A stretch of 6,850 nucleotides of DNA, from the NCBI RefSeq assembly GCF_040096285.1, contig NZ_JBBMEY010000066.1:1-6850 (forward strand), written 5' to 3'. The notes under the pieces were generated by a model, which did not search any database, was not told where the DNA came from, and saw only the letters and a list, made by a program, of their open reading frames with translations. This document shows, piece by piece, positions 1-5,731 of the stretch. The stretch's first letter is position 1. The number at the start of each line of letters is the position of its first letter. A program made the position numbers and the translations under genes. The stretch comes from Ruminococcoides intestinihominis (lineage in GTDB: Bacteria; Bacillota; Clostridia; Oscillospirales; Acutalibacteraceae).

Positions 1-76
1 ATAAATTAGATGAATTAATCGGTTATTATCTAATTTATCTACATTACATAATCAACCCCACAAACCCTAATTTATC
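1..76. repeat. Left arm of long inverted repeat
   Basis: Bases 1-54 are the exact reverse complement of 6779-6832. The match continues without gaps to base 76 (73 of 76 identical; mismatches at 55, 60 and 66) and fades to about 110 (roughly 23 of 34 further positions). Within the arm, ATAAATTAGAT (1-11) pairs with ATCTAATTTAT (28-38), so the outermost 38 bases can form a hairpin. CTAATTTAT recurs at 30-38 and 67-75, 37 bp apart. The arm begins at the window edge, so its outer limit is unknown. No coding frame is evident. It could be a dispersed intergenic repeat present in two inverted copies, or the end of a non-autonomous mobile segment. Confidence 0.9.
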
Positions 77-86
77 ATTCTCACCT

Positions 87-180
87 TTACCCACAGACAA
101 AATTGAAAAACCCAAATTTACAGAACCGATTTACCATTACCCACAAACGAAATTAAAAAACTAAAAATTACAAACCAAAT
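87..180. repeat. Degenerate 50-bp tandem repeat
   Basis: Two units starting TTACCCACA at 87 and 137 align without gaps at about 34 of the first 44 positions, giving a period of 50 bp. The short motif CCCACARAC occurs three times, at 57-65, 90-98 and 140-148, so the repeat family reaches into the inverted-repeat arm. The tract is C- and A-rich on this strand with almost no G. The stretch 1-188 contains no supportable gene. Function unknown. Confidence 0.6.
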
Positions 181-188
181 CACAAAAC

Positions 189-215
189 AAAAGCTCCCGA
201 AATGGGAGCTTTTTT
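189..215 (+). terminator. Rho-independent terminator, possibly bidirectional
   Basis: AAAAGCTCCC (189-198) pairs perfectly with GGGAGCTTTT (204-213) around a 5-base loop, with a T-run at 210-215. On the minus strand the same stem is followed by TTTTGTTTTG, so it could also act leftward. No gene inside the window ends here on the plus strand; it probably insulates against transcription entering from the left. Its stem is the same as that of the terminator at 2192-2218. Confidence 0.8.
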
Positions 216-220
216 AGTTA

Positions 221-400
221 TAAAGTGATAGGGAATAGTGAAAAGTATCAATAACCCTATTGTCATAACAAGCCCGGAATGACAGGAGCAGGCATTTGGG
301 ATTACAAACAGCCTCCACCAAAGGTGCATTTCCCTTAGCAAGGGAATACCTTATAAATAAGGGGAGCCTTTGTTATTAATGCATAATCTGCATTAACTTA
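221..400. other. Structured intergenic block with several hairpins
   Basis: No convincing coding frame is present, but perfect short stems are unusually dense. ATAGGG 228-233 pairs with CCCTAT 255-260, and CAATA 249-253 with TATTG 258-262. TGTCAT 261-266 pairs with ATGACA 279-284, CACC 316-319 with GGTG 323-326, TTCCCTT 330-336 with AAGGGAA 340-346, and CCTTA 349-353 with TAAGG 358-362. TTAATGCA 376-383 pairs with TGCATTAA 389-396. CAAAGG 319-324 can also pair with CCTTTG 367-372, closing an outer stem around two inner hairpins. The block is more GC-rich than the flanking intergenic DNA. It may be a miniature repeat element or a small structured RNA; I recognise no known riboswitch class. Confidence 0.45.
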
Positions 401-433
401 TTCAAAATTATTACATTTGCATTGTATGTCGGA

Positions 434-462
434 TTGTAAAAGTATTATCCCTTTCGTATAAT
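434..462 (+). promoter_or_regulatory. Sigma-A-type promoter of the acyl-CoA synthetase gene
   Basis: The -35 box TTGTAA (434-439) and the -10 box TATAAT (457-462, perfect consensus) are separated by 17 bp. A second, overlapping TATAAT lies at 462-467. Transcription would start near 468-470, giving a leader of about 50 nt. The promoter lies after the structured block, so that block would not be part of this transcript. Confidence 0.75.
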
Positions 463-504
463 ATAATTGTAAAAATAAAAGAGTGATTTCAGAATTTAAA
501 ATTT

Positions 505-510
505 AAGGAG
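505..510 (+). promoter_or_regulatory. Ribosome binding site that decides the start at 518
   Basis: AAGGAG at 505-510 is separated by one base from an ATG at 512 and by seven bases from an in-frame ATG at 518. Only the second has normal spacing, so translation most likely begins at 518. Confidence 0.75.
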
Positions 511-517
511 AATGATT

Positions 518-2167
518 ATGCAGTTGTTTAATGATTTTTGTAACTATACCTTGGACGAAAATGGAGTGCTGAACAGTTTTCAGCTTGATTATCCCGAAAA
601 CTACAACTTTGGCTATGATGTTGTGGATAAAATGGGGGAGCTTGCACCAAACGACATTGCTATGGAGTGGACAAACCCCGACCATCTTCACAAGACATTT
701 ACCTTTGCCGACATAAAAAGACTTAGCAATAAGGCGGCAAATGCCTTTAAAAATCAGGGTGTTAAAAAGGGCGACAGAGTGATTGTAATTCTTAAAAGGA
801 ATTATGAATACTGGTACATTGTTCCCGCACTTCACAAGCTGGGCGCTATCGTTATCCCTGCAACAAATATGCTCACCTTTGACGACATCACATACAGAGT
901 TGACACAGCGGATATTCGCTTTGCAGTTTCCACACCTGACGGTGACACAGCGGAAACTTTAGTTAAGGCATCAAAGGAAAGACCGATTCTTGAAAAGGTT
1001 TTTGTTGTACGCAGAGATGTGGAGGGCGCTGTTAATTTTACAGATGAAATTGGAAAGGCTGACGACAACTTTGAAAGAGTTGAAACCCTTGCTAAGGAGC
1101 CAATGCTCATATACTTTACATCAGGTACAACAGGCTACCCAAAGGCTGTTATGCACGACCACACCTACACACTTTCCCACATAATCACAGCAAAGTTTTG
1201 GCAGGATGTAAAGGAAAAAGGACTTCACCTCACAGTTGCGGAAACAGGCTGGGGTAAGGCTTCCTGGGGCAAAATTTACGGTCAATGGCTTTGCGGTTGC
1301 GGTGTTATGGTTTACGACTTCGACCATTTCTCACCTGACAAGCTGTTGAGAGTTATGGAAAAGTACAAGGTTACATCTTTCTGCGCACCGCCAACAGTTT
1401 ACCGCTATTTCATCAAGCGTGGAATGAATAATTACGACCTTTCTTCATTAAAGCACATCACCACAGCAGGCGAGGCACTTAACCCTGTTGTATTCAAAAA
1501 GGTTTTTGAGCAGACAGGACTAAGACTTATGGAGGGCTTTGGTCAGACAGAGTCTGTACTAATGCTTGGCAACCTTGTGGGGAGTGAGGAAAAGGTTGGT
1601 GCTTTGGGCAAATCAACACCACTTTACAACACAATGATTGTTGACGACAGCGGTAACGAGCTGCCTGCAAACGAGGTTGGCGAAATTGTAGTTGCCCCAC
1701 AGGAAAATCAGCACGGCATCTTTATGGGCTACTGCGGTGACGAAAAGCTGTACGAAAAGGTTTGGAGAAACGGCGTTTATCACACAGGGGACACAGCCTA
1801 CAAGGACGAGGACGGATATTACTGGTATGTTGGCAGAATTGACGACCTTATCAAGACAAGAGGCTTTAGAGTAGGACCTTTTGAGATAGAAAATGTACTG
1901 ATGAAGCACCCTGCTGTTATGGAATGTGCAGTTATCGGTGTACCTGACGAGTCAAGAGGTCAGGCAATCAAGGCAACCGTTCACCTTGCAGAGGGCTACA
2001 CAGAGAGCAGAGAGCTGAAAAGAGAGCTGAAAACCTTTGTAAACAGCCGAGTAGCCTCCTACAAGCACATTCAGCACCTGGAGTTTATTGACGAAATGCC
2101 AAAGACAATCAGCGGAAAAATCAAAAGAACAGACATCAGAGAAATCGACAGAAACAAGATTTGCTAA
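518..2167 (+). CDS. AMP-forming acyl-CoA synthetase, medium-chain (ACSM-like)
   Basis: A cytosolic enzyme that would activate a carboxylic acid with ATP to an acyl-adenylate and transfer the acyl group to CoA. It has 549 residues from the chosen start, normal for this ANL-superfamily enzyme. Motifs in order: phosphate loop TSGTTGYPK (201-209), the ACSM-like ETGWGKASWG (242-251), FGQTES (341-346), HTGD with the ribose-binding Asp (422-425), hinge GRIDDLIKTRGFRVGPFEIE (439-458), and the C-terminal PKTISGKIKR with the adenylation lysine at about 534. All catalytic signatures are intact. GRxDDxIKxxGxRxGPFEIE favours the medium-chain type over acetyl-CoA synthetase; the true substrate (short/medium fatty acid or aromatic acid) cannot be read from the sequence. 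It has its own promoter and terminator, so it is monocistronic. Leucine codons are mostly CTT/CTG/CTC, unlike the transporter operon. Confidence 0.93.
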   Translation: MQLFNDFCNYTLDENGVLNSFQLDYPENYNFGYDVVDKMGELAPNDIAMEWTNPDHLHKTFTFADIKRLSNKAANAFKNQGVKKGDRVIVILKRNYEYWYIVPALHKLGAIVIPATNMLTFDDITYRVDTADIRFAVSTPDGDTAETLVKASKERPILEKVFVVRRDVEGAVNFTDEIGKADDNFERVETLAKEPMLIYFTSGTTGYPKAVMHDHTYTLSHIITAKFWQDVKEKGLHLTVAETGWGKASWGKIYGQWLCGCGVMVYDFDHFSPDKLLRVMEKYKVTSFCAPPTVYRYFIKRGMNNYDLSSLKHITTAGEALNPVVFKKVFEQTGLRLMEGFGQTESVLMLGNLVGSEEKVGALGKSTPLYNTMIVDDSGNELPANEVGEIVVAPQENQHGIFMGYCGDEKLYEKVWRNGVYHTGDTAYKDEDGYYWYVGRIDDLIKTRGFRVGPFEIENVLMKHPAVMECAVIGVPDESRGQAIKATVHLAEGYTESRELKRELKTFVNSRVASYKHIQHLEFIDEMPKTISGKIKRTDIREIDRNKIC

Positions 2168-2191
2168 TAAAATGCAGAATTTAGATATAAC

Positions 2192-2218
2192 AAAAGCTCC
2201 CATAATGGGAGCTTTTTT
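2192..2218 (+). terminator. Terminator between convergent genes
   Basis: AAAAGCTCCCA (2192-2202) pairs perfectly with TGGGAGCTTTT (2206-2216) around a 3-base loop, and T's run through 2213-2218. It lies 24 bp after the acyl-CoA synthetase stop codon. The minus-strand gene ends at 2250 and points toward it; read that way the stem is followed by GTTAT, so it probably serves both genes, more weakly leftward. Confidence 0.88.
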
Positions 2219-2249
2219 GTTTCTTATAGGTAGTAATAAAATTAAAAAA

Positions 2250-3095
2250 TCACTTATCTTTCTTAATCATTCTACCGTTAACAAAGACATATTCACTGTC
2301 TTTATTTTCGTCCATAAGTTTCTTTTCTTTTTCAATATCTCTTTCTTTAGGAAGTACAACATATCTGTCATCTTTCTTAGTGAAAGAACCAACTGCCTCT
2401 TGCAACGGCTTTGAGATAATAGAAACAACAATATAAGTATAGAATAATGGATAAATAAGTGAAACCAAAATACCTACAATCAGTAGCCATACATTGCTTG
2501 TTAGCATAATTGCAAAGAATGCTACAGCAGTAGGTACTGCAACTGCAAGTAAAGTCAGAACACTCCTTAAAATCTTGCCAAATACTAGGATAAATGAGTT
2601 CTTATACACTTGAAGTAGTTTAATATCATATGTAATGTTCATCATAGGAACATAGAACATTGTTGCCACTAACATTGCACTAAAGAATAAGTATAGTGTA
2701 AGCAATGCACTGTAAACTGCACTGACAGAAGCCATTGAATAGTAGTAAAGAATTGCGAAAACTGAAAGTGTAACAATAAGGTAAGTGATTATACCGTTAA
2801 TTAAAAATGTTTTCCAATTATCTTTTACAGAAGTTTTAAATGTATCAAGTACATTAATATCTTTCTTTTCAATAGCGATTTTCCTAATTACCATTACAAG
2901 TCCGGCATAAAGAGGATAAGCCGGTATAATTCCTAAAAACCAAACTATTACATTTTGAAAACCAGTTAAGTAACCTATCAAACCAAATATAGCAAAGCAT
3001 ATGGTTGAGGGAATAGTATATAAAAGATTTGCAAACATAATTTTTGGGAAATTAGTGAAAAATCTTGCAAAAGCAGAGTTTTTAAAACTTTTCAT
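2250..3095 (-). CDS. YesL/DUF624-like integral membrane protein
   Basis: 281 residues with about six hydrophobic helices (roughly 22-43, 47-71, 97-119, 124-149, 175-198, 201-227) and a charged, Lys-rich cytosolic tail from about 237. The stretch around 58-100 (an IPAYPLYAGL segment, then a basic loop, then DTFKTSVKDNWKTFL) and the later FYVPMMNITYDIKLLQVYKNS resemble the conserved pattern of the YesL (DUF624) family. It is longer than Bacillus YesL (about 200 residues), mainly because of the tail. The family has no proven biochemical function, but its members commonly lie next to CUT1 sugar transporters, as here. The start is supported by AAGGA with seven bases of spacing to the ATG. It is transcribed divergently from the transporter and convergently with the acyl-CoA synthetase. 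It is the most AT-rich gene in the window. Family assignment is from recalled pattern, not a search. Confidence 0.7.
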   Translation of the reverse strand: MKSFKNSAFARFFTNFPKIMFANLLYTIPSTICFAIFGLIGYLTGFQNVIVWFLGIIPAYPLYAGLVMVIRKIAIEKKDINVLDTFKTSVKDNWKTFLINGIITYLIVTLSVFAILYYYSMASVSAVYSALLTLYLFFSAMLVATMFYVPMMNITYDIKLLQVYKNSFILVFGKILRSVLTLLAVAVPTAVAFFAIMLTSNVWLLIVGILVSLIYPLFYTYIVVSIISKPLQEAVGSFTKKDDRYVVLPKERDIEKEKKLMDENKDSEYVFVNGRMIKKDK

Positions 3096-3125
3096 TCAAT
3101 CATTCCTTAAAAATTTTTCTTTTTT

Positions 3126-3155
3126 ATAGTACCACAACAGTAGTTGAATTTGCAA
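3126..3155 (-). promoter_or_regulatory. Promoter of the YesL-like gene
   Basis: On the minus strand, TTGCAA (3155-3150) is followed after 18 bp by TACTAT (3131-3126), preceded by TG in the extended -10 position. The start point would be near 3119, about 24 nt before the ATG. Both boxes match consensus at four of six positions. Confidence 0.55.
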
Positions 3156-3280
3156 TAAATAAATCAAAATTGTTATATTCTTTAGAAGAACAAAATACTG
3201 TAAAAAACCAGTGCTTACCACAAAATAACTGAATAAAATTATTAATAAATTTTAAAGAATTTTGAATATATTGCGAACAT

Positions 3281-3307
3281 CTGTAACAGTCTGTAAATTA
3301 AATTACA
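3281..3307. promoter_or_regulatory. Candidate regulator binding sites upstream of the transporter operon
   Basis: Two adjacent palindromes share a CTGTAA element. CTGT-A-ACAG spans 3281-3289, and TGTAA (3292-3296) is mirrored by TTACA (3303-3307) with six bases between. They lie 33-59 bp upstream of the -35 box of the operon promoter, a position typical of an activator or an upstream operator. The central CG usual in CcpA/LacI-type sites is absent. No regulator gene is in the window. This is a sequence-symmetry argument only. Confidence 0.35.
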
Positions 3308-3339
3308 TATATTTTATAAAAAAATATTAGTCAAAACTA

Positions 3340-3368
3340 TTGTATTTTTATAAAAAGTGTGTTAAACT
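3340..3368 (+). promoter_or_regulatory. Promoter of the sugar transporter operon
   Basis: TTGTAT (3340-3345) and TAAACT (3363-3368) are spaced by 17 bp, and TG at 3360-3361 provides an extended -10. The DNA just upstream (3308-3339) is very A/T-rich with A-tracts, as in UP elements. Transcription would start near 3375, giving a leader of about 75 nt to the ATG at 3449. Confidence 0.6.
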
Positions 3369-3375
3369 GCACTTG

Positions 3376-3421
3376 TGAGGTTGAGGAGACACTCCTCAAA
3401 TTCGTCTTCTGATAAGGCGAA
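3376..3421 (+). promoter_or_regulatory. Two-hairpin 5' leader of the transporter operon
   Basis: TTGAGGAG (3381-3388) pairs perfectly with CTCCTCAA (3392-3399) over a 3-base loop. TTCGTCTT (3401-3408) then pairs with AAGGCGAA (3414-3421; one G-U pair) over a 5-base loop and is followed by AAATTTTT. TGAGG occurs twice (3376-3380 and 3382-3386), so CCTCA (3394-3398) has two possible partners. The element sits at the predicted 5' end of the mRNA, so it may stabilise the transcript or control elongation or translation. The T-run after the second stem is short, so it is at best a weak terminator. Confidence 0.5.
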
Positions 3422-3435
3422 AAATTTTTAAGGAC

Positions 3436-3442
3436 AAAGGTG
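3436..3442 (+). promoter_or_regulatory. Ribosome binding site of the substrate-binding protein gene
   Basis: AAAGGTG lies six bases before ATG 3449, and the same AAAGGTG precedes the first permease gene. An in-frame GTG at 3440 sits inside this site and could use AAGGA at 3430-3434, but the ATG is the better choice. Confidence 0.65.
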
Positions 3443-3448
3443 AAAAAA

Positions 3449-4783
3449 ATGAAAAAAGAAACAGTGAAGAGAATCGTAGTTGCCGGCGTGGCAGGTATGA
3501 TGGCAGCTACTTGTTTAGCAGGTTGTAACACTTCTAATTCTAACGATAAGGACAGTAGTGGTGCTAAAGGTCAGGTTTATTATCTAAACTTTAAGCCTGA
3601 ACAGGATCAGGCTTGGCAGAAGTTAGCTAAGGAATACACAAAGGAAACAGGTGTTAAGGTTAAGGTTCAGACTGCTGCCGAAGGTAAGTATGAAGAAACT
3701 CTTACATCTGCAATGGATAAGGACAATGCTCCTACACTATTCCAGGTTAACGGTCCTGTTGGTCTAAAAAACTGGAAAGACTATTGTCTAGATCTTAAAG
3801 ATTCTGACATTTACAAGCAGTTAACAAGCGATACATTTGCACTAAAGGACGGCGACAGTGTACCGGGTATTGCTTATGTTATTGAGTCATATGGTATCAT
3901 TTACAACAAGACTCTACTTCAGAAGTATTGTGATTCTTCATTTGCTACAGTTAAGAAGATTGAAGACATCAACAGCTTTGATAAGCTAAAGACTGTTGCT
4001 GATGAAATCCAGAAGAACAAAGATAAGTTAGGTGTTAAGGGTGCATTCACTTCAGCAGGTATGGATGGCTCATCTGACTGGAGATTTAAGACTCACTTAG
4101 CAAATATGCCTATCTACTATGAATACAAGAAAGATAACGTTACTTCTACAGATGCTATCAAGGGTACTTACCTAGATAACTACAAGAAGATTTTCGACCT
4201 ATATATCACAGATTCAACATGTGCTCCTACTTCTCTTGCTAGCAAGACAGCTACTGACTCAGAAACAGAATTCATTAAGGGTCAGGCAGTATTCTTCCAG
4301 AACGGTACTTGGGAATATGACGCTATCAAGAAGGGTGGCATAAAGGACGACGAATTGGGTATGCTACCTATTTACATCGGTGCTGACGGTGAAGAAAATC
4401 AGGGTCTATGCACAGGTTCTGAAAACTACTGGTGTGTAAACAACGGCGCTTCTGAAGATGATCAGAAGGCTACTTTAGACTTTATGAACTGGTGTGTAAC
4501 ATCTGACAAGGGTACTTCTGCAATGTCTACCGATATGGGCTTTGTAATCCCATTTAAGGATGCTAAGGAAGCTACAAATCCTCTAGTTAAGATTGCTGAC
4601 AAGTATGTGGCTGACGGTAAAGAAGCTGTTTCTTGGAACTTTACAACAATGCCTAGTGAAGACTGGAAGAACGGTGTTGGTACAGCTCTAACACAGTATG
4701 CTGCCGGTACAGGTAAGTGGGATGACGTTGTTAAGGCTTTCGTTGACGGTTGGAAGACAGAATACGCAAAAGCTAACGGCTAA
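3449..4783 (+). CDS. Carbohydrate ABC transporter substrate-binding lipoprotein (CUT1 type)
   Basis: An extracellular sugar-binding protein (SBP_bac_1 type) tethered to the outer face of the membrane. It has 444 residues from the chosen ATG, normal for the family. The N-terminus has Lys/Arg, a short hydrophobic core and the lipobox LAGC, with the lipid-modified Cys at residue 26, followed by a Ser/Asn/Asp-rich linker. The mature part opens with VYYLNFKPE and continues with a typical type 1 fold pattern, including APTLFQVNG, a VIESYGIIYNK strand, GQAVFFQNGTWE and a late DFMNWC segment; many Trp and Tyr residues fit sugar stacking. Six further Cys occur in the mature protein, unusual for an exported protein. 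It is first in the operon and separated from the permeases by a strong hairpin, as expected for a binding protein made in excess. Leucine is often CTA. The ligand cannot be determined; malto-oligosaccharide, other alpha-glucoside or raffinose-type sugars are possibilities by family only. Confidence 0.92.
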   Translation: MKKETVKRIVVAGVAGMMAATCLAGCNTSNSNDKDSSGAKGQVYYLNFKPEQDQAWQKLAKEYTKETGVKVKVQTAAEGKYEETLTSAMDKDNAPTLFQVNGPVGLKNWKDYCLDLKDSDIYKQLTSDTFALKDGDSVPGIAYVIESYGIIYNKTLLQKYCDSSFATVKKIEDINSFDKLKTVADEIQKNKDKLGVKGAFTSAGMDGSSDWRFKTHLANMPIYYEYKKDNVTSTDAIKGTYLDNYKKIFDLYITDSTCAPTSLASKTATDSETEFIKGQAVFFQNGTWEYDAIKKGGIKDDELGMLPIYIGADGEENQGLCTGSENYWCVNNGASEDDQKATLDFMNWCVTSDKGTSAMSTDMGFVIPFKDAKEATNPLVKIADKYVADGKEAVSWNFTTMPSEDWKNGVGTALTQYAAGTGKWDDVVKAFVDGWKTEYAKANG

Positions 4784-4809
4784 TTTATCCTTTAATTATT
4801 AAACTTAGT

Positions 4810-4831
4810 TAGGGGGCGGATTCGCCCCCTA
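4810..4831 (+). promoter_or_regulatory. GC-rich intercistronic hairpin after the binding-protein gene
   Basis: TAGGGGGCG (4810-4818) pairs perfectly with CGCCCCCTA (4823-4831) around a 4-base loop, in otherwise AT-rich DNA. Only TAATTTTG follows, a poor T-run, so it is likelier to be a partial terminator or a 3' mRNA-stabilising structure than a full stop. No promoter is evident between it and the permease gene, so the permeases probably depend on read-through. This arrangement typically raises binding protein over permease. Confidence 0.8.
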
Positions 4832-4861
4832 TAATTTTGAATTAAGAAGAAAGGTGAGAAA

Positions 4862-5731
4862 ATGGTAAAGAAACATAAAAAGTATTTTCTGATTTTCGTA
4901 TTACCAACATTAATTGCCTTTGCTATCGGTTTTATTTATCCCTTCTTTCAGGGCATCTATCTATCATTCTGTAAGTTCCATACAGTAAGTAATGCTAAAC
5001 TGATTGGTTTTGATAACTATGTAAAAGCATTCCAAAATGAAGCCTTTATCCATTCATTCTGGTTTACAGTTCTATTTGTTATTGTTTCAATAGTTCTCAT
5101 TAATCTTATTGCTTTTGCAGTTGCATATGTTCTAACCCTTGGTATTAGAGGTTCTAATATTTTTAGAACAGTGTTCTTTGTTCCTAACCTAATTGGTGGT
5201 ATCATCCTTGGTTACATTTGGAAACTTATTTTTGATGGTATCCTACACAACTATGGTACTAACTTAGCACTTAATAGTACTTATGGTTTTTGGGGACTTG
5301 TAATTCTGATGTGTTGGCAACAAGCAGGTTATATGATGATTATTTATATTGCCGGCTTCCAAAGTGTTCCTAGTGACCTTTATGAAGCAGCAAAGATTGA
5401 CGGTGCTAACAGAAGACAACTTCTTACTAAGGTTACTATTCCTATGATGGCACCATCAATTACAATTTGTACATTCCTAACACTAACAAATTCATTTAAG
5501 TTATTTGACCAGAACTTAGCTTTAACTGCCGGTGCTCCGGGTGTAGTAACTGACGGTGGTGTAACCATTAAGCAAACGGAAATGATGGCACTTAATATTT
5601 ACAACACCTTCTATTCAAATGCTAACTCTCGTGGTGTTGGTCAAGCAGAGGCAGTTATCTTCTTCGTAATTGTTGTTGTAATTGCTCTTGCTCAGCTATA
5701 CTTCACTAGAAAGAGGGAGGTGCAGCAGTAA
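4862..5731 (+). CDS. Sugar ABC transporter permease, MalF/UgpA/LacF type
   Basis: One of the two channel subunits of a CUT1 importer, in the cytoplasmic membrane. It has 289 residues and about six helices (roughly 8-32, 65-93, 103-124, 142-166, 196-214, 262-282). The N-terminus carries LPTLIAFAIGFIYPFF, typical of this subunit. The cytosolic EAA loop that docks on the ATPase is at 174-194 (YEAAKIDGANRRQLL, then TIP). The usual LTGGGP motif before the last helix is altered to LTAGAPG and followed by a longer Gly/Thr-rich stretch (about 224-238). The start is set by AAAGGTG at 4850-4856 with five bases of spacing. Its stop overlaps the next start by one base (TAATG), indicating translational coupling with the partner permease. 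Confidence 0.93.
   Translation: MVKKHKKYFLIFVLPTLIAFAIGFIYPFFQGIYLSFCKFHTVSNAKLIGFDNYVKAFQNEAFIHSFWFTVLFVIVSIVLINLIAFAVAYVLTLGIRGSNIFRTVFFVPNLIGGIILGYIWKLIFDGILHNYGTNLALNSTYGFWGLVILMCWQQAGYMMIIYIAGFQSVPSDLYEAAKIDGANRRQLLTKVTIPMMAPSITICTFLTLTNSFKLFDQNLALTAGAPGVVTDGGVTIKQTEMMALNIYNTFYSNANSRGVGQAEAVIFFVIVVVIALAQLYFTRKREVQQ

Noticed and set aside
1..180. CRISPR array
   Set aside because: The repeats are degenerate, only two to three copies are present, and there are no regular unique spacers or cas genes.
221..400. tRNA or known structured RNA gene
   Set aside because: No cloverleaf, T-loop GTTCRA motif or other recognisable class signature is seen despite the many stems.
512..514. ATG at 512 as start of the acyl-CoA synthetase
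   Set aside because: Only one base separates it from AAGGAG; the in-frame ATG at 518 has normal spacing.
503..1327. Antisense frames of about 68-110 codons opposite the acyl-CoA synthetase
   Set aside because: They overlap a full-length conserved enzyme, and I recognise no domain in their translations; I take them as shadow frames.
2088..2414. 108-codon plus-strand frame across the terminator
   Set aside because: It runs through the end of the acyl-CoA synthetase, a strong terminator and the opposite strand of the YesL-like gene, and its product is low-complexity.
3440..3442. GTG at 3440 as start of the binding protein
   Set aside because: It lies within the AAAGGTG ribosome site of the ATG at 3449, and the same site is used by the downstream permease. 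It cannot be fully excluded because AAGGA at 3430-3434 could serve it.
3376..3448. Known riboswitch or T-box in the transporter leader
   Set aside because: The leader is too short and no conserved core of a known class is recognisable.
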